DNA of 64,000 nt, taken from NCBI GenBank assembly GCA_006503535.1, contig QYRS01000002.1, positions 3,844,001 through 3,908,000 of the forward strand, read 5' to 3'. Under the pieces are notes generated by a model. It was not told the origin of the DNA. It saw only the letters and a program-made list of their open reading frames with translations, and ran no database searches. The stretch is from Arthrinium phaeospermum. Lineage: Eukaryota; Ascomycota; Sordariomycetes; Amphisphaeriales; Apiosporaceae. The translations under genes and the position numbers were made by a program. Of the stretch, positions 1 to 11,009 are shown piece by piece (within the stretch, counting starts at the first letter, position 1; each line of letters opens with the position of its first letter).

Positions 1-665
1 GTCCTGTATACATACGGGATTCTTCTTCACGAGCTACAACATCCTACCCAACTCATATTTCGCCAAGGTAAGCTGGTGAGCGCAATTGCGTAGAGCGTCT
101 GGAAGCATACAAATTGCTGATAATAGCCACACAGCAGAAAGATGACAGCTTCAAGATGCAATTCCCCACGGACCCAACCAAGCCACAACCACATCTCGAC
201 GTCAACGGGGACATGGGAAACTTCGTGTATGCCGTGCACCAGATGCCGCCGGGCAAGGCCTACATGGCGGAGGGCACGACTTGCACATGGCCAGAGGTCC
301 TCGAGACATGGAGGAAGGTCACCGGTGTGCCAGCAACGTACGAGCAGGTCCCACAGGAGACCATGGTAGCCGCCAGCGGGTACGATGACCTCGGCCTAGA
401 GGTGGCGGTCATGTTCTCGTACGCGTCGGACCCTGGCTACGACGGGGCAATGGAGCTTCTCAGGGCGGGCGACCTCAGAAAAGTAAGTTTTGCTGCCAGC
501 GAGGATCAGTTGGGTCTCCATGTGCTGTGCCGCGATATACCATGTTGGGAGAAGTGGAGCTAACAGGATTGCAAGGCGGGCATCGACTGCCCCATGACCA
601 GTTGGGAGGACTGGGCCTCGAACCACGATTGGTCTGCCGTACTCAACAAAGGAGATGTCGTCTAG
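1..665 (+). CDS. NmrA-like family protein, C-terminal part (5' end outside window)
   Basis: This is the C-terminal part of an atypical short-chain dehydrogenase of the NmrA-like family. Members bind NAD(P) in a Rossmann fold and act as redox sensors or regulators, often without catalysis. Three exons are visible: 2-67 (frame starts at 2), 135-482 and 576-665, with GT-AG introns of 67 and 93 bp. The second intron has a GCTAAC branch site. Recognisable family segments are FFFTSYNILPNSYFA, then the end pattern GIDCPMTSWEDWASNHDW followed by SAVLNK. The Rossmann GxxGxxG motif and the start codon lie beyond the left edge. The first acceptor could be either of two adjacent CAGs, changing one residue. 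Family assignment is from remembered conservation. Confidence 0.8.
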
Positions 666-2041
666 AGAACCGCATGGCTGTCATACAATGGATCCTGTTG
701 ACGTTGTTGGGTTACTCTGCTTGTCACCTACGCAGACGAACCTGGGCAGACAGTGGCCTCATCGGGGGTCGGTAGCATTGTCTCGACAGGTGACAGTGAC
801 GCAGAAGAGTTTGCACTGCAACGCGGGTCTGCTCGAATCAGAGGGAGAAAAATCAGAGACTCGTATTATGGCATCAAACCTGTCATCTGAATTAGCACCA
901 AGATTAGCATCAAGATATTCCAGCATATCGCATCTTGGCAATGTCTTACACTTGTAAACCCCGATATCTTGAATTGTTTTCCCCGACTTGATTTAGGGGT
1001 TAACGTAAGCTCTAGTGCACGACGTCGCTGTGTCGCACCTGCCTTGCCCCTCCCTCTAGCTCTATCTTTCGGCACCTGCCGTGCCTGGGCGACAGGGGCA
1101 GCCTGTGCCAACTCGATAACCCCGAACGAACGATTTGATAAAGCCGATGAAGGATGGGGGGATAGCAACTTGGTTTGGTCCATTTTTCCGAGGTGGACAT
1201 CAATGAAGAAGCTCGGTAATGCTGAATGATGCATTGGCGAAAGCATGACTTATTGCAATCTTCAATGTTTACTCCGTAATGCGCGGCCGGGTGGGCTGGT
1301 GGTTGGTTGTCAACTGGCTTGTTCCCACAACTCAGTACTCCAGAATTAGCGAACCATTCAACGAATTGACAACGCGGGGCTCCTGCGCGGGGAAGGATGG
1401 AGAGGGGCTGTTGGCTGATTCGGCCGGCCAAACAGCGATAACCGCTGTTCATTCTTCCGAATTTTCCCTTTGTTTGGAATCATTACCAATTTCATTGAAC
1501 GAGGAATTCCGACTAACTGAACGTTCGAGAGCTCGAGAGGAGGAGGCTCTGAGGGCCTGACCCCGCTGGAGCCGACCAAGCAAATCGTGAACCTTGGTAA
1601 ATCGGGCCAAGAAGGGCCAAGCACTAGTTCAAGGCACATGGAAGGGGCCCGTAGCCCGGTGCCAGGGGTGCTCTGCCAGCACCCGGAATAGGCAGTGCTA
1701 CCCCACCACAGCTGCATTTTCTGGCGCCCGTCATCGGCTGGTCCAGGTTACATCATTTGGCCCGGATCGACGACTCGGTTCGCATCCCGTTCGAACGGTC
1801 AATTGATTGACCCCGGACCTGGTATTACTAACGTGACAAGCGACTGGCATGGTGGGCTACATATGAATATCATATTATAAGGTTACCCATATCTTGTTTT
1901 ATTTTAGGTCGGGAGTCCGCAGTGAAAAAGAAGCAAGTAGCTCGAGGTGATCATCCAGTTATCAGTGCACGGCAATCGTCGGTTCCGTCCTTATCCTTCA
2001 ACCCGCACCACCACCACCAGCTTCACCTTATCCCTTATCAG
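666..2041. other. Intergenic spacer upstream of the aldehyde dehydrogenase gene
   Basis: No credible gene is seen. Open frames here are short, lack family resemblance and have no splice support. The last 100 bases before the ALDH start are rich in C and T, as is common for fungal leaders. A short perfect palindrome (GGTCAATTGATTGACC) lies near 1797-1812 but has no assigned role. Confidence 0.6.
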
Positions 2042-3827
2042 ATGAGACTCTCAAGTCGCACCCCGGGCCTGCGGACCCCGCGTCTGCTCCTCAGGTCGGC
2101 GCGGAGTACATATGCCTCGCCCATAACCCCCTTCGCAATTCGTTCTTACTCCAAGGCTCTTTCCCTCACATCTTCCCCGTCTCTCCCATCCCGCTCCATT
2201 TTACAGAGAGATACGCCTCGCATAGGAAACCGTCTCTTCTCAACAGCCACATCTTCGAACATAATGGTCGACAACGTTCAACTCACTGCCCCCAACGGCA
2301 GGAAGATCTCGCTACCCACCGGTCTTTTCATCAACAATGAGTTCGTCAAGGCCACCTCTGGCCAAAAGATTGCCAGCATCAACCCTTCGTAAGTCTATTA
2401 TCTACCAATGTCAGCGCTGCTGTCCGCCAGCACTCACACTGACATCCCATCAGAAATGAGGAGACAATCTGCGAAGTCGAAGCAGCCTCTGCTGAGGACG
2501 TCGACAAGGCTGTCAAAGCGGCCCGCGCCGCTTTGAACCATGAATCATGGCGTGATTTGTCTGGCTCCGATAAGGGTGCTCTGATGCACAAACTCGCAAA
2601 CCTAGTGGAAGCCGAGAAGGATACCCTGGCTACTATCGAGACGTGGGACAACGGAAAGCCATATGAGAGTTCCATGTTTGATATTGACGAGGTTATCACC
2701 ACACTCCGCTACTATGCCGGCTGGGCCGACAAGATACACGGCAGCACCATCCCCACAACCCCCTGAAGTTCGCCTACACCGTTCGGCATCCAATCGGTGT
2801 CTGCGGTCAGATCATTCCTTGGAACTTCCCCCTGGCCATGGCCGCCTGGAAGCTTGGTCCTGCCCTGGCCGGCGGCAACACGGTGGTCATGAAGCCGGCC
2901 GAGCAGACGCCTCTGTCCATCCTGTACTTTGCCGAGCTGATCGCCAAGGCTGGCTTCCCTCCTGGAGTGATCAACATTCTCAATGGCCATGGAAAGGACG
3001 CCGGCCACGCCATTGCTGCTCACCTCGACATCGACAAGGTCGCCTTCACTGGCTCGACGGCTACTGGAAAGCAGATTATGAAGACTGCCAGCGTCAACAT
3101 GAAGAACATCACGCTCGAGACTGGTGGCAAGTCTCCATTGCTGGTCTTCTCGGATGCCGATCTGGAGCAAGCAGCGAAGTGGTCCCAATTCGGTATTTTC
3201 GGTAACAGCGGCCAGATCTGCACATCAACCTCGCGGGTCTTGGTACACGAATCCATCCTGGACAAGTTCCTCGTGCTGTTCAAGGAAGCCATCAAGTCTC
3301 TGAACAAGGTTGGCGATCCTTTCGAGGAGGGCACATTCCAAGGCCCTCAGGTCACAAAGGCCCAGTACGACAAGATTCTCGCATATGTCGATGTGGCCAA
3401 GTCCGAGGGCGCGACACTGGCCATGGGAGGTGTCCCCTTCAAGGGTGTCGGAGGCAAGGGCTACTTCATCGAGCCCACGGTGTTCACCAACGTGAAGAGC
3501 GATATGACCATCTACCGGGAGGAGATCTTCGGCCCGTTCGTGGCCATCTCCACCTTCAAGACAGAAGAGGAGGCCGTGGCCATGGCCAACGACAGCACCT
3601 ACGGCCTGGCGTCGGCCATCTTCACGCAGGACATTGCGCGCGCCCACCGGGTGGCCGACCGCATCGAGAGCGGCATGTGCTGGATCAACTCGTCCCAGGA
3701 CTCGGACCCGCGTGTGCCGTTCGGAGGTGTGAAGCAGAGCGGCATCGGTCGCGAGCTCGGCGAGGCTGGTCTGGCGGCGTACACGTGCGAAAAGGCTATT
3801 CATGTCAACCTCGGAAACAGACTGTAA
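2042..3827 (+). CDS. Mitochondrial aldehyde dehydrogenase with apparent one-base frameshift
   Basis: NAD(P)-dependent aldehyde dehydrogenase oxidising aldehydes such as acetaldehyde to acids. The first ATG (2042) opens a presequence of about 74 residues rich in Arg and Ser and free of acidic stretches, predicting mitochondrial import. A second ATG at 2264 would give a cytosol-sized form of about 499 residues. One intron lies at 2389-2453. Seen motifs are PWNFPL, the catalytic Glu in TLETGGKSP, the catalytic Cys in GQICTSTSR, EEIFGPF and the C-terminal FGGVKQSGIGREL. The frame breaks at 2761-2766, where a run of five C is followed by TGA. Homology continues at once in the next frame (KFAYTVRHPIGVCGQIIPW), as if one C were missing; with it the gene closes at 573 residues, a normal length. 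There is no GT-AG intron at the break. It is either a sequencing undercall or a recent null allele. Confidence 0.88.
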
Positions 3828-4158
3828 TCTGTTCTCAATCTTTAAATATACCAGGAGTTCTCGGTTCGTAACGTAATTAGCAAATCACGAATATTTTCAA
3901 CCGATGGTAGGCATAGCAGTGTCATTCGTGTAGCTTTGCGTGTTCCAATACGGTTTTACTGTGTGTGCCTCAATAGTAGTTGACTTTTTGTCTTTGCGAA
4001 CTTTTCGAGGCACGAGATTCTTTGAACTGTCATTCATTTACATTCGCTATGGTCTTCTAACTGGCGATCGCGAGCTGTTGTCGATGCTTGCATTACTGCT
4101 TCTACCCAGCTATCTCCATCTTTCTCGTCTCTTTCCTTCAGTCCATCTCCATATGAAA
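3828..4158. other. Convergent 3' spacer
   Basis: This 331-bp stretch lies between the 3' ends of the aldehyde dehydrogenase and the 2EXR gene, which converge. It is AT-rich near 3840-3900, as expected for polyadenylation regions. Nothing else is seen. Confidence 0.5.
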
Positions 4159-5412
4159 TCAATCGCGGCAGAAGCCGTGACAGCACAGCCCCACGACCTC
4201 GAAGGGCAGGTTGCTGGGAAACCCGGCCGCGTGCATCTGGAGCCCGCGGATCCAGAGCAGGACGTCCATCTGCAGGTCCTCACCGAAGCGCACCGGGTCC
4301 CGGGCGTGCTGGTACTGGAAGCGGAGCTTGTCGGGGTCGAGGAGCTTGCCGACTCGCACGGACACGTCGTCTTGATCGGCGGCGGCAGCACCCCGAGAGG
4401 AGTATTCGGGTGAGGAGAAGGAAGAGGGGGCGTTCTCCTCGATGCCGCTGCGCGGCGGATCCAGCACTTGCAGGATGCAGTGGGATCCGGTAGGGTGGAA
4501 GAGGGAGTTCTGGAATAGGGGCGTCGCGGCTGGGAATTGCCACTCGATCGCCTTCAGAGCTACCGCACTCGGGCCCTCCAGGTTTCTGTCGCTATCGCCC
4601 TGAGGGCCGTCGGCAGAAGCAGAAGAAGAAGAAGAATCTCCGTGACGACAGAACCACGGAAAGAAAGCCGTCTCGACAATCTCGTACACCGACCGCGCCG
4701 TCGTCAAGCCCTTCGCGAACCCTTTCCCTCCCCATTCCCCTCGAGACGGCGTCGGCGTCTCACAGAGCCGAAACCGAAGCCTCCTCCCGTCCGAGGGGTT
4801 GGTAGCCACGATATCGAGCTGCTCGAGGACCTGCCCCGCGTCGAGGACGGCGAGGGCCAGGACCTCGAGCTGCGTGGCGAGGGCGGGGGCGTACTCGACG
4901 ACGACGCGGCGGGCGGCCAGCGAGGCGGCCAGGAACAGGGGGTTGGCCGGGGAGCGCGCCGAGAGACCCCAGCGCGCCGTGCCCCTCCAGCGCAGCGTGT
5001 CGTGGTCACGGTGGAAGCGCGTGAGGCGCGCCGCCGTGTAGTCCTCGGCCGGGGTCGTGTCCTGTTCCCAGACGGCGTCGCCGCCTAGGCTGCGCTTGAT
5101 GAGGGGTTGGTCTAGGGGGGTGGGTTGGTAGTGCCTGGCGAGTTCTCGGTAGGCTTCGTAGCAGGTCAGGAGCACGGAGGGCAGCGGTGTCGATGCTGAC
5201 GATGACGATGGCGATGACGGATCGTCGTTGCTATCCTCGTTGTCGTGGGCTAATATGTAGTGCAGCCACCACTCTCCGGGCGGTACCCAGTTCCGCACGT
5301 CGATGTTGGGCTTGAGCCGCATATCGACGACGCGATGTGGGAGCGTGTGTTGCCATATCTTACAACGGATCTCTGGAGGGAGCAGCACGAATTGGTGGAA
5401 CTCCGAAGCCAT
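4159..5412 (-). CDS. 2EXR domain-containing protein
   Basis: Single-exon gene of 417 residues. The N-terminus carries the fungal 2EXR signature: an aromatic/Leu stretch FHQFVLLPPEIRCKIWQHTL followed by a PHRVVDMR-like strand. Next comes a Ser-rich, disordered stretch and the typical LLLTCYEAYRELARHY-like helix (here LLTCYEAYRELARHYQ). The 2EXR family is expanded in Pezizomycotina and has no defined biochemical function. An ATG ten codons upstream (5442) is also in frame; 5412 is preferred because conserved 2EXR proteins begin shortly before the FxxFxxLPxEIR motif. The middle of the protein is rich in Arg, Ala and Pro and its antisense strand is open in several frames, a by-product of GC-rich third positions. 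The C-terminal half has no recognised domain. Confidence 0.75.
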   Translation of the reverse strand: MASEFHQFVLLPPEIRCKIWQHTLPHRVVDMRLKPNIDVRNWVPPGEWWLHYILAHDNEDSNDDPSSPSSSSASTPLPSVLLTCYEAYRELARHYQPTPLDQPLIKRSLGGDAVWEQDTTPAEDYTAARLTRFHRDHDTLRWRGTARWGLSARSPANPLFLAASLAARRVVVEYAPALATQLEVLALAVLDAGQVLEQLDIVATNPSDGRRLRFRLCETPTPSRGEWGGKGFAKGLTTARSVYEIVETAFFPWFCRHGDSSSSSASADGPQGDSDRNLEGPSAVALKAIEWQFPAATPLFQNSLFHPTGSHCILQVLDPPRSGIEENAPSSFSSPEYSSRGAAAADQDDVSVRVGKLLDPDKLRFQYQHARDPVRFGEDLQMDVLLWIRGLQMHAAGFPSNLPFEVVGLCCHGFCRD

Positions 5413-8400
5413 GGTATCTTGGACAGGAACTCCGGGGCACATCGAAACGGGTCAAGTTCAAGCGGTATCTACAATGAGAAGAGCAATGTTTGCATGCGCC
5501 GTAGTATCACGTATTTCCACCCAAAGGTGAAGTCATTATATCGAGGCAGTGGCCATCAAGGTTGATTGACCTGCTACTAGACCGTGAAATATCATTGGCT
5601 GTTGGCCATGAAGCTGACGATGCGGCCATCAAGGTAGCTGGGTTTATAGAGGAATTGCCTAAACGGGTAGTCAACTAGATACGGTAGGCGCAGACGGCGT
5701 TTCCCGCAGTTTGGGAAACCGACAAGCCTCTTAGAAAGGTTGATGCTTCAATGATGGGATTTCGTGCATACAACCGGACTGGGTTGCGTCTTGGGCCAAG
5801 TTGATGGCGTGCATGCATGTGGCGCGCATCACTCACTGCCACACCGCGCGGACAAAATGATTTGCGACCGCCATGCTTGGCCCGATCCCGTTCTGACACT
5901 AACACGAGCAGCATCTTGCCATTGGCAGTGAGGTCGGTATTGCCTGCCCGTTTACGACCAAACCGGTGCCTGGTCAGGGTACAGTCAGTTGTCTGCCCGC
6001 TGGGCGTTTCGGTGCAGCAGCCTGTGAAGACGTGAATGGCGTCATGCCGTCTTGGCAATATGCGACTTGGCATTCCTGGATATCCAGGACCCTCCCAGAT
6101 GGCCAAACTGCACGCAAACCAAACATTCAGAAAGCTGAGACGGGATGCAGGAAGAAAGTGCGAAGGGCAACGAGGCAATTATATTGCCAACAGTTCTCAT
6201 TGCAGATTGAAAGGGCCGACTTAGATGGTCATTAATCATCAAGCGTGATGCGATGGCTGTGTGCTTGGCTGTGGGTTCTGACCGTTGCTCTTCTTCCCCC
6301 TTCATCGTCTGGAGGATTGAAACTTGGTTTCATCTCAGACCAAGACCAGGCTCAGATTACCGAGGGAAGGAGGGAAGCAGAAAGAACAAAACTCGGGCCA
6401 AAGGCAGGCACCAAGCACCAACTAGCAAGGTGAGCCAGGTCTGCCATCGGGTTACCCAAATAGGCAGTAACGAGCTCAGCAATGGGGATTGATGTGTTGG
6501 CGATTGATGTTGCTGTTGCCGTTGCCGTTGCGCTACTGTCTCGTCTCGACCTGTCGTCAAAGTCCTAACGCCTAAAAGTCTGCCGCCCAATAGCGTTGGT
6601 CCCCCCCACCTGCCCCTGGCGCATTAGCCCCCCCGTTGCACCCCTGGCCCCTGGCGTTTGAGGTTTCGTGAAGGCCACCCAACAATCAAAGTAAGGTTGC
6701 GCGCGGGAATGGGAATAAGGATGTGTGCTCGGCAAGACGGCAGTGGCCTGACGTTCCGTCCGATCATTTAGGGAAGGGCTGGCCAGGGTCGTTGGCGCCC
6801 ATCCGCTCAAATGACATGGCAGACGGCCTTGGCAAATTGCTTAATCAGGCGGACGCGTGGCTTGGGCGCGCTCCGAGCTTAGATCTGTGTATCTAGATAT
6901 CTAAGGTCACGATGAGGAGGAGGGTGCGGGATGGATGGCCAGTACGGGCGACAGTACGAAACTTTTTTGCTCTGGACAGATGTGTTGAGCATGTGCAGCA
7001 GATTGCTTGGTGAGGAGGGTGGGATCCAAGCGGTCCTGAACGGTTCGTGTTTGGTTTGATTAGTTAGGCAGGACATGGAAATAGGCCGAAACGGGGCGCG
7101 CCGGAAATGGTCGTCAAAAACTACCCGATAGACATTGACCAAGACCAAGACAGCAACCATGATCAACACTGTCAACGCCGAACAGCCTCACAGTTCGTTC
7201 GATCGACAATCGCGCAGAGCCTCAACCTGCGGCTAGGCTAGGCTAGGCATGCTGCTCGATTGCGATGACTTTCTTTACCTGGGTTGAACACCGGCCAAAC
7301 CTCGTCGTCCATCAGGGAAAAACACAGGGTCTTCGGGTTCCGTGGACTTGGAGATTCCTAGCATCGTCCCAGCAAGAGCCGGAGCCCCAGACAAAGGAAG
7401 GGCATCGCTCATGCCACCCAACCCGCTCTTTTAGGATCTAGCAATGTTCTTTTTCTTTCATAACTGGGCCCCTGGGGATGGTTCTCTTGTTCTAGGCGTT
7501 TGAAGCATGTCTGGACGGCGCCAGTCTGCAGTCTGCGCCTCGTCCACGGCGCCCGATTGTCCGCCAACCGTGAGTGGTAGAGCAGCAGTACGTCGATGAG
7601 TGAATCTCCAAAGAGGCAGGATCTGGCATGGGCTCCATCACGATGAAATTCGGATGAGGAAGTTTCCTGGTGGCTTGGGTCGGCGGCGACGTAGACGAGC
7701 CCCACCCGGGCTGCGATGCTGCAACAGCCATTTCGAAACAACCACTCCTTAGAAATGCAGCGAATCCTGAAAAACTGGGCGGCAAGGCGGCTTCTCCTTC
7801 AATAAGCTTAAGTCTGCGGTCCTGCTTGGCGCCTTGGCGGGTTGCCGTTAGAATGGATTTACGGGTCCGGACTGTCATGGCGGCGGGTCCGGTCCCGCAA
7901 CTTAAACCGGGCTGCCTGTTACATCTTTGGTGGCGCCCTGCAGTCAACTTGCTGAAGTTCTATCAGAGTCGCATAGATCTGCAGGTACGGAGGCGAAGGC
8001 ACATTGCACGCGGTGTTACAGGAGCTGCCGCAATAGGACCGACCACTCTTTGGGATGCATCTGCTACACACCCTGCCAGTCAGTCTCTATGTACATACCC
8101 GCCACAGTCTTGCAGTGTGGGAGACTGAGAGTGTGCTCTGCCAGGCCGAGCCTATTCCGAAGGTAACCTCACCCGTACCAAGATGGCGCCCCGATGCCCA
8201 TCTTGGGTCGCTGGTGCGAAACGGCCAAGTCGAGGCGACCCGTATGGGATGCACCCTGGCGGGCGAGCCGTGGCTGACTTGCGAAATCCCTGGCCATCGT
8301 CGCCGGGGTTTCATGTCGGGCCATGATAGATAAATACAGAATGGCAGACCAGTTTTCGTGTTTCCTTTCCCCTCTTGCCTATCACTTCACTTCTGCATCC

Positions 8401-8583
8401 CATCTTTCCTGTTCCTTTAGCTGACTTTCGCTTCGCCCTTCCCTTCAGCTGGCCTGTTTAGCATACTTACTCTCTAGCAGCAGTAGTATCCTTTTCAATC
8501 GTTTTCTCTATTCCGACATTTGATCGACCTCTAATTTTCCACACGTTCCCTATCCCCTTCTTTGTCCCATCCAGATCGTCAAG
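5413..8583. other. 3.2-kb intergenic region, no supported gene
   Basis: Only short open frames without family resemblance, codon bias or splice support are present. Minor items are a (GGCTA)3 run near 7222-7238, a TTGCTGTTGCCGTTGCCG run near 6508-6530, and a 9-bp inverted pair CCAAGATGG/CCATCTTGG at 8178-8206. The last 230 bases are strongly pyrimidine-rich and probably form the promoter and leader of the downstream secreted-protein gene. Confidence 0.55.
8327..8583 (+). promoter_or_regulatory. Putative core promoter and CT-rich leader of the Egh16-like gene
   Basis: A TATA-like TAGATAAATA lies at 8327-8336, about 250 bp before the ATG. It is followed by long C/T-rich runs from 8357 to 8580, a layout often seen in highly expressed fungal genes. 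The assignment is inferred from position and composition only. Confidence 0.35.
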
Positions 8584-9810
8584 ATGCGTTCCACAGCTGC
8601 CGTCCTCTCCGCCTTCTTGGCCGTGGCCCATGGCCAGAACATCATCAGCGCCAAGGGAAACTTGGGTACCAGCCGGGGTCTCCAAGGTAAGCAAAAAAGT
8701 CCCACTGCTTGGCAGCAAAACAAATACTAATCGACATATACAGTGGACCCCAACGACCCTTTTGATATGAACATCATCAAGACCTCGGAGATTTCTGCCA
8801 ACGTGGTCAACCAGTGCGGCCGGACCGTGGTGGGCAACATGGACGTCGGTGCCAACACCGAGGTCGCCCTGGAGAAGGGTGAAGTCACCAAGGTCACCAA
8901 GGGAAGCAAGGTCCAGGTCCAGATCAGCCAAGACAACGCCCAGATGAGCGGTGGCCCCTACACCTGCGATCTGGACGACCAGTCCAACGCCAAGGGTGCT
9001 ACTGGCCAGATCAAGCTCCAGCAGGTCAACGGCAACGGTGGCGGCAACAACAACAACAACGGCGGTGGTAACAACGGTGGCAACGGCGGCAATGGCGGCG
9101 GCAACAAGTTCGGCGGCGGCAACGGTGGTGGCAACGGCGGCGGCAACAAGTTCGGCGGTGGCGGTGGCGGCAACCGCTTCGGCGGCCAGCGCAACAAGAT
9201 GCGCGCGCTCGAGGTCCGCCACGAGTACTCGTCGCGCATCGGCACCCGCGCCAACACCATGACGCTGACCGTCACCATGCCCAACGACCTCGAGTGCAAG
9301 GGCTCGTCGGCCGGCAACGTGTGCACCGTCCGCTGCATCAACAAGCAGGAGGTCGGCGGCTGCTTCGCCGTCCAGCAGAGCGACGTCAAGGCCCTGCCCG
9401 GCAGCAACTCGCCCGCCAACATCAAGACGGCCCAGACCAAGGACGGCATCGAGACCCAGGTCCTGCAGAACAAGCAGGACTTCGCCGCCGCCGCCGACGC
9501 CATCGCCAACGCCCAGGGCTCCAACGACGACGACCAGCAGGACCAGACCCAGGGTGCCGCCGTCGCCAAGGCCGTCCTCGCCCAGCAGCAGAAGACTGGC
9601 ATCGTCAAGAGCAACGCCGGCAACCAGGCTAACAACGGTAACAACAACAACAACAACGGTGGAAACAACAACAACAACAACAACGGCGGTAACAACAACA
9701 ACGGCGGTAACGGCGGCAACAACAACAAGTTCGGTGGCGGCAACGGCGGCAACGGCGGTGGTAACCCCTTCGGCGGCAACAAGTTCGGTGGCCAGCGAGG
9801 CCGCAACTAA
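8584..9810 (+). CDS. Egh16-like secreted protein with Asn/Gly-rich inserts
   Basis: The model has two exons (8584-8686, 8744-9810; 57-bp intron) and 389 residues. It begins with a classical signal peptide of about 17 residues ending AVAHG before QN. The body matches the Egh16-like family, which includes the appressorium-associated GAS proteins of Magnaporthe and MAS-type proteins of insect pathogens. Matching segments are ILKTSEI-like (here IIKTSEISANVVNQCGR), GGPYTCDLDD, MPNDLECKGSSAGNVCTVRC and GGCFAVQQSDV. Conserved Cys pairs are present. The domain is split by an Asn/Gly-rich stretch at roughly residues 142-192, and the protein ends in a second stretch at about residues 340-389. Both carry NKFGG motifs. 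The family's biochemical role is unsettled; secretion and surface association are the likely features. The inserts look like flexible or aggregation-prone linkers added to the core family fold. Confidence 0.82.
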
Positions 9811-11009
9811 TTTTTCCACTCCACGAGTTCGCTTGCAAGATGGTTTAATTAGTTCCATAACATCGCCACGCCAAGCCCGACATAGCTGGCTGGTGTCTCC
9901 GCGCCTGTACCCCCTTATTCTCATGTCTTTTTAGAGTTATCGTTAGAAATTTTTTAACTTCCAGCTGCGTCATAATGTTTTGTGTCCGTAAATTTACAAA
10001 TTACCCTTATCTATGTTGTCGGTCTGACGTGTTTTGAGAACTAGAGCTGGCGAGATATAGTCAGGGCAGTTTGACGCTGTCGGCTTGTGTATTCTTGTGT
10101 CGTTGCTTGATACGAGTGCAGATTCAGAGTAGCCGCAAGTTAGAAAGAACAGAAGTTGGGGTGTTCTCTCTTATCTCCTTCAATGGACCTGGGAAACCAC
10201 TCCGGTCAATTCCTGGGAGTGTAGGTAATACATGATAAATCTAGAGTACCATCTTTGAGCGTCGCCGTGTCTGGTGCTAGCCTCTCAACCGAGGACCGCA
10301 AGAGACGGTGCTATTGAAGCAGCATAATACAAATCAATAAAGCATTATCCTTGGTTGTTTATATGCATAAGTAGCCATGAGGGTAAGTAGACACGACTTA
10401 TTCCATACTTAATTTCATAGTATCAGTAGGTTGTAAGCAATTTAATATATGACCGAGTTATGATTAACTATACCATTTGCCCAGTTCTGAATATAATTAG
10501 ACCTCCATGAAATACCAGAAAACAATTTTTGTCTCTTTATCTTTATCCGGACTACGACTGAACCAGAAATCCTGTTCAGCAACGGCCCTGGCCCAACTGA
10601 CGAGGGAAGTCACCTTCACCCGTCTCGACTTCCGAGGGAGATTTCCATTGTCGTCCACCCGCGGCTTTCACCCCTTATCCGCGTTATTACACAATGGCTT
10701 TGACAGGCTGAAAGGTGGTGTTTGTTTCCCATTGTATTATACAGAAAGGAAGAGTTATCGGCAACCCGCCCGAAGAACAGACAATGATCGAGTTTGTTAG
10801 ACGGAAGAGTATAAATGTTGACGTACTCGACATGGCATCCTCCTATTCCCCCTCTCTCTATGTGTGCATAAGCAAGCATTGTTACGATTCGCTATTTCCC
10901 TACGAGTATTGGGCAATTCACCCGTACTCCATCGTCACTTCTTTCCCAGACCGCGACCACGTCAGATAGAAGACTTCCAAAAACAGAAAACCCCCCCTCT
11001 CTCGCAACA
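9811..11009. other. Intergenic region
   Basis: No gene is seen. It is AT-richer than the flanking coding DNA between 10320 and 10500, and open frames are short. The last 30 bases before the next ATG are A- and C-rich (CTCGCAACAATGAG context), a good fungal start context. Confidence 0.5.

Noticed and set aside
1922..2041. ALDH start at 1922
   Set aside because: The codon there is GTG. The first ATG, at 2042, opens a good mitochondrial presequence.
2740..2840. An intron explaining the ALDH frame change
   Set aside because: Homology is continuous on both sides with no residues missing, and there is no GT donor and AG acceptor to use.
8467..9924. 485-codon minus-strand open frame opposite the Egh16-like gene
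   Set aside because: It is the antisense of Asn/Gly repeats and reads as Val/Leu/Ala low complexity. The plus strand has a signal peptide, an intron and family motifs.
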